In this document: positions 51,773 to 61,744 of the stretch, piece after piece
Layout: every line of letters begins with the position of its first letter
How positions within the stretch are numbered: position 1 is the stretch's first letter
Source of the DNA: JAZLJD01 sp045617725
Lineage (GTDB): Bacteria > Bacillota > Clostridia > Lachnospirales > Lachnospiraceae
Direction: 5' to 3'
NCBI GenBank assembly: GCA_045617725.1
Contig: JAZLJD010000028.1
Span: 1 to 64,000, forward strand
DNA length: 64,000 nucleotides
The notes under the pieces: generated by a model
The model's input: only the letters and a program-made list of their open reading frames with translations
Told to the model about the DNA's origin: nothing
Databases searched by the model: none
Position numbers and translations under genes: made by a program

Positions 51773-52882
51773 ATGCTTAAGCTGGATCTTCAGTATTTTG
51801 CCAAAGACGGACCCGGCGGCGAAAGAACTGAACCTGCAACTCAAAAGAAATTGGAGGATGTCCGTAAGGACGGTAAGGTTGTTAAGAGCAAAGAAATAAG
51901 CAATTGCCTTATATTACTTGCTCTTTTTCTGCTGTTAAAACTTACACTCGGATTTATGGGGACGAGGTTCACCGGCATATTTCAGTCTGTCTATGCCAAA
52001 ATCCCTGAATTCTCAACTTTATACGGCGGTTACATCGATCGGAACCTATATATTTCGATGCTCATGGACATGAGTCTGCAATCCGGTCTTTTGGTATTAC
52101 CGTTTTTGGGAGCGGCCTTTGTCCTTTCCTTTGTCATCGACCTTGTTCAGGTAAAGTGGAAGCCGACGACCAAACCGCTACGGCCGAAGTTTTCCAATAT
52201 GAATCCCATTAACGGGTTCAAGAAATTGTTTTCGGCACAGTCTCTTGTGGAACTGTTGAAGGCAATCTTAAAAATTATTCTGGTCATCTGGGTGGCTTAT
52301 TCGACACTGCGGAATCAGTGGCCCAAGCTGTACCTCCTCTATGACGTGAGCCTCGGACAGGGACTCGCCGTTCTGGGTGATACGGTCATTAATCTGGGAC
52401 TCAGGATTTCGGCGATTTATGTGGTGATTGCCGCAGCGGATTACGCGTATCAGAAGTATCGCTTCAAAGAAGATACAAAAATGACCAAGCAGGAAGTGAA
52501 GGAAGAGTTTAAGAACCAGGAAGGAGATCCGCAGGTCAAGTCCAAGCAGAAGCAGGTCATGATGAAGGCTTCCATGCGGCGTATGATGCAGGATATCCCG
52601 AAGGCGGATGTCGTCATTACGAACCCTACCCACTTTGCCGTAGCACTTATGTATGATGACAGTAAATATTCGGCGCCCGTTGTAGTGGCCAAAGGTGCCG
52701 ATTACCTTGCACAGCGTATTAAGGATGTGGCAAGGGAAAACAACGTTGAAATAGTCGAGAATGTACCACTGGCCCGGAATCTTTACAAGAATGTGGAAAT
52801 CGGCCAGATGATACCGCCGGAACTGTTCCCGGCAGTTGCTGAAATCCTTGCAGCCGTTTACAGGGCCCAGGGAAAGGTTTAA
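51773..52882 (+). CDS. flhB: Flagellar export switch protein FlhB
   Basis: 369 residues. Four membrane helices, then the cytoplasmic domain with the autocleavage motif Asn284-Pro-Thr-His287 (VVITNPTHFAVALMYD). The start KDGPGGERTEPATQKKLEDVRKDGKV is standard. It switches substrate class from hook to filament with FliK. Confidence 0.97.
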   Translation: MLKLDLQYFAKDGPGGERTEPATQKKLEDVRKDGKVVKSKEISNCLILLALFLLLKLTLGFMGTRFTGIFQSVYAKIPEFSTLYGGYIDRNLYISMLMDMSLQSGLLVLPFLGAAFVLSFVIDLVQVKWKPTTKPLRPKFSNMNPINGFKKLFSAQSLVELLKAILKIILVIWVAYSTLRNQWPKLYLLYDVSLGQGLAVLGDTVINLGLRISAIYVVIAAADYAYQKYRFKEDTKMTKQEVKEEFKNQEGDPQVKSKQKQVMMKASMRRMMQDIPKADVVITNPTHFAVALMYDDSKYSAPVVVAKGADYLAQRIKDVARENNVEIVENVPLARNLYKNVEIGQMIPPELFPAVAEILAAVYRAQGKV

Positions 52883-52913
52883 TAATTTCGTAAATTAGGG
52901 AAGGAGGAAGAGT

Positions 52914-54962
52914 ATGAAATCACGTGTAAAAGTCGCGGATTTGGGCGTTGCACTTTATCTGCTGGCCGCTTTTGTCATGCTCATCGTTTCGATTCCTTCC
53001 TGGCTTCTTGATATTCTTTTGGCGATTAACATCGCCGTGGCATTTACGGTGCTTTTTACAGCCATGTTCTCCAAGGAAGTTCTGGACATGTCCTTCTTCC
53101 CGACCATGCTTTTGTTTACGACCATTTTCCGTATTGCCCTTAACGTTTCTTCCACGAAACTGATTCTTAAGACCGGCGAGCCCGGAAACGTTGTCTCCAC
53201 CTTCGGTGAGTACGTGGGCGGCGGCGATCTGATTATCGGTTCCATCGTTTTTATCATTCTGATTATTATTCAGTTTATCGTTATCAATAAAGGTTCCGAG
53301 CGTGTTGCAGAAGTAACCGCACGATTCACCTTGGATGCAATGCCCGGTAAGCAGATGGCCATCGATGCCGACCTTAATACCGGAGCCATTACGGATGAGG
53401 AAGCCAAGGTTCGCCGTGAGAAGATTCAGGAAGAGGCAAGCTTCTTCGGTTCCATGGATGGTGCCGTGAAGTACGTAAAAGGAGATGCAACCGCAGGCCT
53501 TTTGATTACGGCTGTTAACGTAATCGGCGGTATCGCCATGGGTATGCTTCGTATGAACATGTCCTTTAGCGATGCCCTCAATCATTTCGTCATTCTGACC
53601 ATCGGTGATGGTCTGGTTTCCCAGATTCCGTCCCTTCTTATATCCCTTGCTACCGGTATTTTGGTTACAAAGGGCAGCAAGAGTGCGGATTTCGGTACCG
53701 TGCTTGTGGGACAGCTGTTCGGCTATCCGAAGGTTATGTACATCGTCGGTGGCGTGGTTGTTTTCCTGGGTCTGTTTACGCCGCTTTCCGCGATTGTTTT
53801 TGTCGCACTGGGTGCATTGTTTATTGTAGGCGGCCGTATGATCGAGGCGACCATCGAGACCTCCAAAATCGAGAGCGAGGTTTCGGAGGAGGAAGTCGCG
53901 GCCGGCGAAATGCGGCAACCCGAGAACGTTACGTCGCTTTTGCAGGTTGACCCGATTGAACTCGAGTTTGGCTACGGTATCATTCCGCTTGCCGATGTGA
54001 AGCAGGGCGGCGACCTTCTGGACCGTGTCGTAATGATTCGTCGTCAGATTGCTTTGGAACTTGGTATGGTGGTTCCGATTATTCGTCTGCGTGACAATAT
54101 TCAGTTGAATCCGAACCAGTACATCATCAAGATAAAGGGTATTCAGATCAGTGAAGGAGAAATCCTTTTTGACCACTATATGGCGATGAATCCCGGGTAT
54201 GTGGAGGAGGAAATTACGGGTATTCCGACCTTTGAGCCGTCCTTCCACCTGCCTGCCATTTGGATTACGGAGAGCCAAAGAGAACGTGCGGAGAGCATGG
54301 GCTATACGGTTGTTGACCCGCCTTCCATCATTGCAACGCACTTAACGGAGATTATCCGGCAGCACATTGCGGAGCTGCTTACACGGCAGGATGTACAGAA
54401 TCTTGTGGACAATCTGAAGGAAGCACATCCGGCTTTGGTGGAGGAACTGGTTCCGAAGCTTTTGGGACTCGGCGAGATTCAGAAGGTACTGCAGAACCTG
54501 CTTAGCGAGGGCGTTTCCATTCGCGACCTTCTGACCATATTCGAGACACTTGCGGATTACGCGGCTACTACCCGCGATACCGATATTCTTACGGAATATG
54601 CGCGCCAGAGCTTAAAGCGTGCCATTTCCGCCAAGTTCCTGCCGGCCAATGAAACGACCAGCGTCGTAACGCTGGATCCGAAGGTGGAGCAGAAGATTAT
54701 GGCCAGCGTCAAGCAGACCGAGCAGGGTGCTTATCTGACTCTGGATCCCGAGGACACCAGACAGATTATCGAGTCGACCCGAAACGAGATTGGCAAGCTC
54801 GAAAAACTGGGTAAGAATCCGATTGTAATCACATCGCCCATCGTGCGCATGTATTATAAGAAACTTACGAGTGACTACTTTGCAGACCTGATTGTTATCT
54901 CCTATAATGAAATTGAGAGCAATGTGGAACTGCAATCCGTAGGAATGGTGACAGATAAATGA
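52914..54962 (+). CDS. flhA: Flagellar export gate protein FlhA
   Basis: 682 residues. About eight N-terminal membrane helices, the conserved FHIPEP region (MPGKQMAIDADLNTGAITDEEAKVRREKIQEEASFFGSMDGAVKYVKGDA), and a large cytoplasmic domain that docks chaperone-substrate complexes. Normal length. It overlaps flhF by 4 bp (ATGA). Confidence 0.97.
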   Translation: MKSRVKVADLGVALYLLAAFVMLIVSIPSWLLDILLAINIAVAFTVLFTAMFSKEVLDMSFFPTMLLFTTIFRIALNVSSTKLILKTGEPGNVVSTFGEYVGGGDLIIGSIVFIILIIIQFIVINKGSERVAEVTARFTLDAMPGKQMAIDADLNTGAITDEEAKVRREKIQEEASFFGSMDGAVKYVKGDATAGLLITAVNVIGGIAMGMLRMNMSFSDALNHFVILTIGDGLVSQIPSLLISLATGILVTKGSKSADFGTVLVGQLFGYPKVMYIVGGVVVFLGLFTPLSAIVFVALGALFIVGGRMIEATIETSKIESEVSEEEVAAGEMRQPENVTSLLQVDPIELEFGYGIIPLADVKQGGDLLDRVVMIRRQIALELGMVVPIIRLRDNIQLNPNQYIIKIKGIQISEGEILFDHYMAMNPGYVEEEITGIPTFEPSFHLPAIWITESQRERAESMGYTVVDPPSIIATHLTEIIRQHIAELLTRQDVQNLVDNLKEAHPALVEELVPKLLGLGEIQKVLQNLLSEGVSIRDLLTIFETLADYAATTRDTDILTEYARQSLKRAISAKFLPANETTSVVTLDPKVEQKIMASVKQTEQGAYLTLDPEDTRQIIESTRNEIGKLEKLGKNPIVITSPIVRMYYKKLTSDYFADLIVISYNEIESNVELQSVGMVTDK

Positions 54963-56257
54963 TTATAAAGAAATTTCAAGGAAAAACCGAAACGGAAGCC
55001 ATGGAACTGGCTCAAAAGGAACTTGGAGAAGGCGTCGTTGTCATGAACGTGAAGAACGTGAAGCCCTCCGGCTTTTGGGGTCTCTTTAAGTCCGCATATT
55101 TTGAGGTAACCGTTGCCAAAGAGGAAGAAACGGACCGTTACACCCCGAAGGGCGTAAAGTCCGCGCCGAAGGAACCGGCCGCTATCTATATCCCTTCCGG
55201 ACAGGCCCCCGTACAGTCTAAAACCGAAGAGGAAGCAAAGCCCGCAGAACCGCAGCCCCAGAGCGGAATTGACCGGCTGAAGGCTTCCAGGCCCATGAAT
55301 CCTGCCATTATTTTGCAGGAGAGTGAAACATCCGGCAAGGTCATCGAGGAGAAACTTGATAACCTTCAGAACTTCCTGGTTGCACAGCTTAATAAGTCCG
55401 AGGACAAAGAGGAAGAACCGGAGGAAGCTTCCAAGGAGGAGGATTCCAACATTCCGGTACTAAAGCTCCTTTACAATACACTCATCGACAATGAAGTGGA
55501 TGAGAAATACGTCAATACCGTTATGGACGAGCTTCAGAAGAGCTTAAAACCCAATATGCCCATGGAACACATCCTGTCGGGTATTTACCAGAGACTGGTC
55601 TTAAAATTCGGCCGCTCCCTGGAGATTTCGGAAGCTGTTAAAACACCGAAGGTTCTTTACTTCGTAGGACCTACCGGCGTTGGTAAAACCACCACGATAG
55701 CCAAAATTGCTTCCCACTTTGTAGTCGATAAACAAAAGAAGGTGGCTCTTGTGACGGCCGATACCTATCGTATCGCCGCAACGGACCAGCTCCAGAAATA
55801 CGCGACGATTATGATGACGCCCTTCCGTGTTATTTATTCGCCGGAGGAGATGGAACAGGCTCTCATGGACTTTAAGGACATGGACTATATCCTTGTGGAT
55901 ACGGCAGGTCACTCCCACAAGAACGAGCAGCAGAAGGAGAATACGAAAGACTTTATCCAAAAGTCCGAGGATTATACGGAACACGAAGTCTTTCTGGTAC
56001 TTTCCGCCACCACGAAATATAAGGACCTTTTGAACATCGCAGACAGCTACAGCGGCATGCTCGGAGAGTACAAGCTTATCTTTACGAAACTGGACGAGAC
56101 GGATTGCCTGGGCAATCTTTTGAACCTGAAACTGTACACGGGTGCACCGATGTCGTATATCACCTGTGGCCAAAACGTACCCGACGATATAGCACTGTTT
56201 GACCCGCAGAGTACGGTAAAGCAGCTGCTGGGCGGTAAATCAAAAATGCTTTCTTAA
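54959..56257 (+). CDS. flhF: SRP-type GTPase FlhF, flagellar placement
   Basis: 432 residues. N-terminal basic domain (MIIKKFQGKTETEAMELAQKELGEGVVVMNVK), linker, then NG GTPase: G1 GPTGVGKTTT, VALVTADTYRIAATDQLQKYA, DTAGHSHKN, TKLDETD. It selects where basal bodies are built, with FlhG as its GTPase activator. In the usual flhA-flhF-flhG order. Confidence 0.96.
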   Translation: MIIKKFQGKTETEAMELAQKELGEGVVVMNVKNVKPSGFWGLFKSAYFEVTVAKEEETDRYTPKGVKSAPKEPAAIYIPSGQAPVQSKTEEEAKPAEPQPQSGIDRLKASRPMNPAIILQESETSGKVIEEKLDNLQNFLVAQLNKSEDKEEEPEEASKEEDSNIPVLKLLYNTLIDNEVDEKYVNTVMDELQKSLKPNMPMEHILSGIYQRLVLKFGRSLEISEAVKTPKVLYFVGPTGVGKTTTIAKIASHFVVDKQKKVALVTADTYRIAATDQLQKYATIMMTPFRVIYSPEEMEQALMDFKDMDYILVDTAGHSHKNEQQKENTKDFIQKSEDYTEHEVFLVLSATTKYKDLLNIADSYSGMLGEYKLIFTKLDETDCLGNLLNLKLYTGAPMSYITCGQNVPDDIALFDPQSTVKQLLGGKSKMLS

Positions 56258-56266
56258 GGAGCACAA

Positions 56267-57148
56267 ATGGATCAGGCAGAACAACTGAGAAATATCATAA
56301 GAAAGAGCAAGGAGAACGGACAGCGCCCCTTGGCCCGGGTTATCACGGTAACGAGCGGCAAGGGTGGCGTCGGTAAGTCCAACACGGCGATTAACCTGGC
56401 GATTCAGCTTAAGAAGCTGGGCAAAAGAGTAATCATCCTGGATGCGGATTTCGGATTGGCCAATATCGAGATCATGTTTGGCTGCGTACCGAAGCACAAC
56501 TTCTGCGACCTTATCTATCAGGGTAAGAGCATTACGGAGATTATTACCTGGGGACCTATGGACATCGGGTTTATCTCCGGTGGAAGCGGTATCGCAGGAC
56601 TTTCGAATTTGAGCCGTGATTATCTCGTGTACATTATCCAGAACCTTGCGGAGCTGGATGCGATTGCGGATGTCATCATCATCGATACGGGCGCGGGAAT
56701 TTCCGATGCGGTATTGGAATTTTTGGTAGCGAGCGGCGAGATTCTTCTGGTCACAACACCGGAACCCACTTCCATCACGGATTCCTACTCCCTGCTTAAG
56801 GCACTGAGTCGTCATCCGAGATTCGACGCGGGACAGTCCAAAATCAAGATGGTGGCCAATAAAGTCGAAGGTAAGGACGAGGGGCGGACCCTTTTTGGCA
56901 AGCTGAACGCGGTTGTAACAAGATATCTGAAGCTGGATCTTGAGTACCTTGGTATGGTACCGCAGGATGCACAGCTTGAGAAGGCGGTTATGCAGCAACA
57001 GCCGGTTTCCATGGCAGCACCGCAGTCCAAGGCATCCAAGGCTTATGAGGAAATGGCACTTCGGCTTTTGGATTTGGAGAAAGAAGCCAAGGTAAATAAA
57101 CGGGGAATGGCAGCATTCTTTTCACATATTATTACAAGCAAAAAATAA
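56267..57148 (+). CDS. flhG: MinD-like ATPase FlhG (YlxH)
   Basis: 293 residues. N-terminal FlhF-activating helix (MDQAEQLRNIIR), deviant Walker A SGKGGVGKSN, DADFGLANIEIMFG, and IIIDTGAGISD. The C-terminal helix likely forms the membrane-targeting sequence. It limits flagellar number and brings C-ring parts to the pole or lateral site. Confidence 0.95.
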   Translation: MDQAEQLRNIIRKSKENGQRPLARVITVTSGKGGVGKSNTAINLAIQLKKLGKRVIILDADFGLANIEIMFGCVPKHNFCDLIYQGKSITEIITWGPMDIGFISGGSGIAGLSNLSRDYLVYIIQNLAELDAIADVIIIDTGAGISDAVLEFLVASGEILLVTTPEPTSITDSYSLLKALSRHPRFDAGQSKIKMVANKVEGKDEGRTLFGKLNAVVTRYLKLDLEYLGMVPQDAQLEKAVMQQQPVSMAAPQSKASKAYEEMALRLLDLEKEAKVNKRGMAAFFSHIITSKK

Positions 57149-57174
57149 CAGACAGAGGGTAAGGAGAAGGTGTT

Positions 57175-57897
57175 ATGTTATCAAAATATGTTTGTCCGGG
57201 CGACAAAATCGAATTGCAGGCCGTAAACAAGATTCAGCTGGCAGACGGAACCTATGGTACCAAAACGTATATCAGTGAGGTACATGATATCCTGGGAGAG
57301 GATAATCTTGAGATTCTGATGCCCATGGAGAAAACCAAGCTGATTCTGCTTCCTGTAGACGGAGAGTATGATCTGTGCTTTTACACGAAAGCCGGTCTGT
57401 TCCAGTGCTATGCGAGAATCATTGACCGTTACAAGAGTGAGAATATTTACATTTTGGCACTGGAGCTTACCAGCAACCTTCGTAAGCACCAGCGTCGTGA
57501 GTACTATCGATTCAGCTGTGTGCTTGAGATGAATACCCGCGTTCTTAAGGAAGAGGAAGTGGAAGCAATCGGCAAGAACCTTGAGTTTTTGGTTCCTTCC
57601 CTGCCGCTTAAACGTTCCATTGTGGTGGATATCAGCGGTGGCGGTCTTCGCTTCATTTCCAAGCAACCCTATGAGGTGGGCAGCATGATTTACTGCAAGT
57701 ACACACTGGTAGTGGACGAGCAGGTAAAAGAATACAATCTCGTCGGCAGGGTTTTGTACTCAGGCAAGCTTGAAAACCGTGCGGATGAGTACGAGCACCG
57801 CGTTCAATATGTCGGCATCGACAACCAAACCCGTGAAGAAATCATCAAGTACATTTTTGATGAAGAACGTAAGGCCAGAAAAAACGGAAAAAGGTAG
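57175..57897 (+). CDS. YcgR/PilZ-domain c-di-GMP effector
   Basis: 240 residues. N-terminal YcgR-like (DUF5634-type) domain with CPGDKIELQAV, then a PilZ domain with RKHQRREYYRF (RxxxR) and VVDISGGGLRF (D/NxSxxG), the full c-di-GMP binding set. Homologues (DgrA/MotI in Bacillus) brake MotA when c-di-GMP rises. Location inside the fla/che operon supports a motor brake. Confidence 0.88.
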   Translation: MLSKYVCPGDKIELQAVNKIQLADGTYGTKTYISEVHDILGEDNLEILMPMEKTKLILLPVDGEYDLCFYTKAGLFQCYARIIDRYKSENIYILALELTSNLRKHQRREYYRFSCVLEMNTRVLKEEEVEAIGKNLEFLVPSLPLKRSIVVDISGGGLRFISKQPYEVGSMIYCKYTLVVDEQVKEYNLVGRVLYSGKLENRADEYEHRVQYVGIDNQTREEIIKYIFDEERKARKNGKR

Positions 57898-57986
57898 TTT
57901 ATTTACCTGTTTAATTTACGGTTAATAAGTAGGATGTATGCTAAAAATGCTTAAAAATAGGGGCAAAGAGGAGTATTGAGACGTAA

Positions 57987-59072
57987 ATGAAGAAGAAAAT
58001 TTTGATAGTTGACGACTCTGCACTCATGAGAAGGGTGCTGTGTGATATAATCTCTACAGATGATCGGTATGAGGTGGCAGACACAGCTCCCGACGGAGTG
58101 AAAGCCTTAGAACTTATCACCACTAAAAAATATGATGGCGTGATTCTCGATGTTAACATGCCACGCATGACAGGCGTTGAACTTTTGAGAGAACTCAAAA
58201 AACGTCGTGTACGCGTGAACATCATGATGGCCAGTACGGAAACCAGAGAAGGAGCCGCACTTACCATCGAATGTCTGGAACTCGGAGCGATTGATTTTAT
58301 CCATAAACCCGAGAACTTCTTAGACACCAAGGACAATCGATTCAGAGAGAAATTTCTGTCGATACTCACGGCAGTATGTGAGTCGCATCAAAAGGATATT
58401 GGTGAAGTTCCCAAAGAAACAATCACCACCAACAAACACTTCCTGGACATTGTCACAAGAAGCAGCAGGGATACAGCATCCGGCGATATGGTAGTAGCAC
58501 TTGCCTGCTCCACCGGAGGTCCCAGAGCACTGCAGTACGTGATTCCGTATCTTCCCAAGGAACTTGCGGCACCGGTACTCATTGTGCAGCATATGCCGCA
58601 GGGATTTACGAAGTCTCTGGCCGATAGAATGAATTCCATCAGTCCTATCACAGTTACAGAGGCCGCAGAAGGGGATGTGCTCGAAGCCGGACATGTTTAT
58701 ATCGCACGAGGTGGTGCGCATATGAAGGTCCGTTCTCAGGGCGGGAAACATGTGATCTACTATACCGATGAACCACAGCGTGAGGGCGTGAAGCCCTGTG
58801 CGAACTACATGTATGAGAGTCTTATTGATTCCAGGTACAGTAAAGTCCTGTGCGTCGTATTAACGGGCATGGGAGCGGACGGAACCGAAGGAATCGTAAA
58901 TCTTTCCCAAAAGAAGAAGATACATGTCATTGCGCAGGATGAAGCAACCAGCGCCGTATATGGTATGCCTCGCAGCATTGCCGCAACCGGTAAGGCTGAC
59001 CAGGTAGTTGCACTTCAACAAATAGCACAGGAAATAATAATGAACGTGGGGGTAAACAACCATGGATGTTAG
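57987..59072 (+). CDS. cheB: Chemotaxis methylesterase/deamidase CheB
   Basis: 361 residues. Receiver domain with Asp55 (GVILDVNMP), linker, then esterase with catalytic Ser (LACSTGGPRAL), His (VQHMPQGFT) and Asp (GMGADGTEG). It removes methyl groups from chemoreceptors. No cheR partner is visible in this window. It overlaps cheA by 11 bp. Confidence 0.96.
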   Translation: MKKKILIVDDSALMRRVLCDIISTDDRYEVADTAPDGVKALELITTKKYDGVILDVNMPRMTGVELLRELKKRRVRVNIMMASTETREGAALTIECLELGAIDFIHKPENFLDTKDNRFREKFLSILTAVCESHQKDIGEVPKETITTNKHFLDIVTRSSRDTASGDMVVALACSTGGPRALQYVIPYLPKELAAPVLIVQHMPQGFTKSLADRMNSISPITVTEAAEGDVLEAGHVYIARGGAHMKVRSQGGKHVIYYTDEPQREGVKPCANYMYESLIDSRYSKVLCVVLTGMGADGTEGIVNLSQKKKIHVIAQDEATSAVYGMPRSIAATGKADQVVALQQIAQEIIMNVGVNNHGC

Positions 59073-61182
59073 CCAGTATCTTGAAATATTCCTTGATGAA
59101 AGCAAGGAACACCTCGAAAACCTGAACAAACAGATTCTTATTCTTGAGCAGGAGCCCGAGAATATGAATACCGTCAATGAAATCTTCCGTGCAGCCCATT
59201 CCTTAAAGGGAATGGCCGGTACCATGGGTTATAAGCGTATGCAGAACCTGACCCATGACATGGAGAATGTCTTCTCAGAAGTTCGCAACAATACAATTAA
59301 AGTAAATGCCGGCATTATTGATGTTATCTTCAAATGCATTGATGCACTCGACGAATATGTAAGCAATATTCAGGAGAATGCAGATGAAGGAACCAATGAG
59401 AACGAGGATATCATCAAGGCATTAAATGACATCTTAAACGGTAACTCCGCATCCGCAGACGCACCCAAAGAGGAGGCAAAAGAGGAATCTAAGGCAGAAG
59501 AGCCTGCAGCAGAGGAGAAGGGTGATGCCGCATCGGATGATAAAGCCAAATGGAAGAGCATCGAAATCAACCAGACGCTCGAGACCGTAATTGCACAGGC
59601 TTATGCAGCAGGAAGCAAGGTATACGGCTTCACGATTTATATTCAGGAGACCTGCGTATTAAAGGCAGCGAGAGCTTTCCTCGTATACAAGGCTCTGGAA
59701 GAACTCGGCGAGGTTATTGTTTCGGTTCCTCCCGTTCAGGATATCGAGGACGAGAAGTTCGGATTTGATTTCTCCTTAATGATTATTTCCGAGAAGTCCG
59801 TTGATGATGTTAAGAAAGCAATTATGTCTGTATCCGAAATCGCTGATGCGGTCGGAGCACAGGTCACTTTAGATGAGAGTACCTTAAACAAGTACAAGGA
59901 AGAAGAAAAAGAAGCACCCACCGGCGTAGCCGTTGCAAGTAAGAGCGCTCCTTCCACCACTACCTCCGAAAAGCAGGGTGAGAAGAAAGCCACAACCACA
60001 GCTGCCAAACCGGTTGTTAACCGTACGGTTCGTGTCGATATCGAGAAGCTGGATGTCCTCATGAACCTCGTCAGTGAGTTGATTATTGCCAAGAACTCCC
60101 TGGTATCCGCAGCACAGACCACAAACCAGTCCGCTGCACAGCAAGGCAGCTCCAACTTCAATGAGCAGATTGAATACCTTGAGAGCGTAACCACCAATCT
60201 TCATGAATCCGTTATGAAGGTTCGAATGGTTCCTATCGAAAGCGTTGTAAGCAGATTCCCTCGTATGATTCGAGATCTTTCCAAGAAACTCGACAAGAAG
60301 ATGGAACTGTATATGTCCGGTGAGGAAACCGAGCTGGATCGTACCGTAGTGGATGAAATCGGTGATCCTCTTATGCATCTCCTTCGTAACTCTGCCGACC
60401 ATGGTATTGAGTCCGCAGAAGACAGACGTGCAAGAGGTAAGTCTGAAGTCGGCTCCATCTTCCTGGAAGCTTACCAGGATGGTAACAACGTAGTCATCGA
60501 AGTAAGAGATGATGGTAACGGTATCGATGTAGATAAGGTTCGCAGAAAAGCAATTGAACGCGGTACCATCACGGAAGAGCAGGCTGCTACCATGGAAGAC
60601 AAGGAGATTATCAATCTTCTGTTCCTTCCCAGCTTCTCAACCGCAGAGAAAGTATCCGATGTATCCGGTCGAGGCGTTGGCCTTGACGTTGTAAAGAGCA
60701 AGATTGAAGCCTTAAGCGGTGAAGTTGAAGTTAAGTCTAAGTTAGGTGAAGGATCTACCTTCATCATAAGACTTCCTCTTACCCTTGCTATTATCCAGGC
60801 CCTTATGGTTTCCGTCGGCGGCGAGAAATATGCCGTATCACTCGGTTCCATTCAGACCATCGAGGATATTACTCCGCAGGATGTTGTAACGGTTCAGTCG
60901 AAGGAAGTAATCCATTTAAGAGGTTCCGTAATCCCTATCATCCGTATGAACGAAGTGCTTGATATCGAATCCACCAAGGGTCCCGATGATAACCTTACCG
61001 TTATCATAGTAAAGAAGGGCGACCGTCTTGCAGGTCTTGTAGTCGATGAACTCATCGGTCAGCAGGAAATCGTTATCAAGTCCTTAGGTAAGTATATTAA
61101 TAAGACCAAGATTATCAGCGGTGCTACCATCCTTGGCGATGGCGAGATCGCACTGATCATCGATACGAACGCATTGCTGTAG
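59062..61182 (+). CDS. cheA: Chemotaxis histidine kinase CheA
   Basis: 706 residues, five-domain plan: P1 Hpt with His46 (AAHSLKGMAGTMGY), Glu/Ala-rich linker, P2 CheY-docking domain (about 170-280), P3 dimerisation helices (RVDIEKLDVLMNLVSELIIAKN), P4 ATPase with N box LLRNSADHGIE, G1 DDGNGID, F box and G2 GRGVGLDV, and P5 CheW-like. Signals from receptors to CheY and CheB. Confidence 0.97.
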   Translation: MDVSQYLEIFLDESKEHLENLNKQILILEQEPENMNTVNEIFRAAHSLKGMAGTMGYKRMQNLTHDMENVFSEVRNNTIKVNAGIIDVIFKCIDALDEYVSNIQENADEGTNENEDIIKALNDILNGNSASADAPKEEAKEESKAEEPAAEEKGDAASDDKAKWKSIEINQTLETVIAQAYAAGSKVYGFTIYIQETCVLKAARAFLVYKALEELGEVIVSVPPVQDIEDEKFGFDFSLMIISEKSVDDVKKAIMSVSEIADAVGAQVTLDESTLNKYKEEEKEAPTGVAVASKSAPSTTTSEKQGEKKATTTAAKPVVNRTVRVDIEKLDVLMNLVSELIIAKNSLVSAAQTTNQSAAQQGSSNFNEQIEYLESVTTNLHESVMKVRMVPIESVVSRFPRMIRDLSKKLDKKMELYMSGEETELDRTVVDEIGDPLMHLLRNSADHGIESAEDRRARGKSEVGSIFLEAYQDGNNVVIEVRDDGNGIDVDKVRRKAIERGTITEEQAATMEDKEIINLLFLPSFSTAEKVSDVSGRGVGLDVVKSKIEALSGEVEVKSKLGEGSTFIIRLPLTLAIIQALMVSVGGEKYAVSLGSIQTIEDITPQDVVTVQSKEVIHLRGSVIPIIRMNEVLDIESTKGPDDNLTVIIVKKGDRLAGLVVDELIGQQEIVIKSLGKYINKTKIISGATILGDGEIALIIDTNALL

Positions 61183-61198
61183 GATAGGGGGAATAAAA

Positions 61199-61660
61199 AT
61201 GGACGAATTAATGAAAAGTACAGAGTTTGATACCACGCAGTACATTATCGTTACCATCGGTGAGGAAATGTTCGGTATCGACATTAACTTTATCGATAAC
61301 ATCGTGCGTATGCAGAACATTACCAGAGTCCCGAAGGTAGCCAAATATTTAAAGGGTGTAATCAACCTCCGTGGCGAAGTAATTCCCGTCATGAGCTTAA
61401 GACTTAAGATGGATTTACCGGATGACGAGTACACGAACAAAACCCGTATCATCATCTTAAAACTCGAGCAACATGAACCCATCGGTCTTGTTGTTGACAG
61501 TGTTCGCGAGGTTGTAAATTTGGATTCCGAACATATCGAGAAAGCCAATTACGATAAGGGTGACAAGGGCGGTTACCTGATGGCTATCGGAAAGCATGAA
61601 GGAAAGCTTATTTCCCTGCTGGATCTGAATGCAGTCATAGCCGATAAAGAGAATGTATAG
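61199..61660 (+). CDS. cheW: Chemotaxis adaptor CheW
   Basis: 153 residues, the double SH3-like fold: QYIIVTIGEEMFGIDINFIDNIVRM, ITRVPKVAKYLKGVINLRGEVIPVMSLR. It couples receptors to CheA P5. It follows cheA by 16 bp with AGGGGG RBS. Confidence 0.96.
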   Translation: MDELMKSTEFDTTQYIIVTIGEEMFGIDINFIDNIVRMQNITRVPKVAKYLKGVINLRGEVIPVMSLRLKMDLPDDEYTNKTRIIILKLEQHEPIGLVVDSVREVVNLDSEHIEKANYDKGDKGGYLMAIGKHEGKLISLLDLNAVIADKENV

Positions 61661-61680
61661 CCCAAAACAAAAGTAAATAC

Positions 61681-61730
61681 GCGGCCCGGCCGCACTTAAT
61701 GTAAAGGCATGTCGTACGGCGTGCCTTTAC
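61681..61730 (+). promoter_or_regulatory. Palindrome plus hairpin immediately upstream of cheC
   Basis: GCGGCCCGGCCGC (61681-61693) is a perfect palindrome. GTAAAGGCA (61701-61709) pairs with TGCCTTTAC (61722-61730). The stem ends 3 bp before the cheC RBS (GTGGAGAG), a position able to gate translation or RNA processing. Confidence 0.55.
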
Positions 61731-61744
61731 GACGTGGAGAGAAC

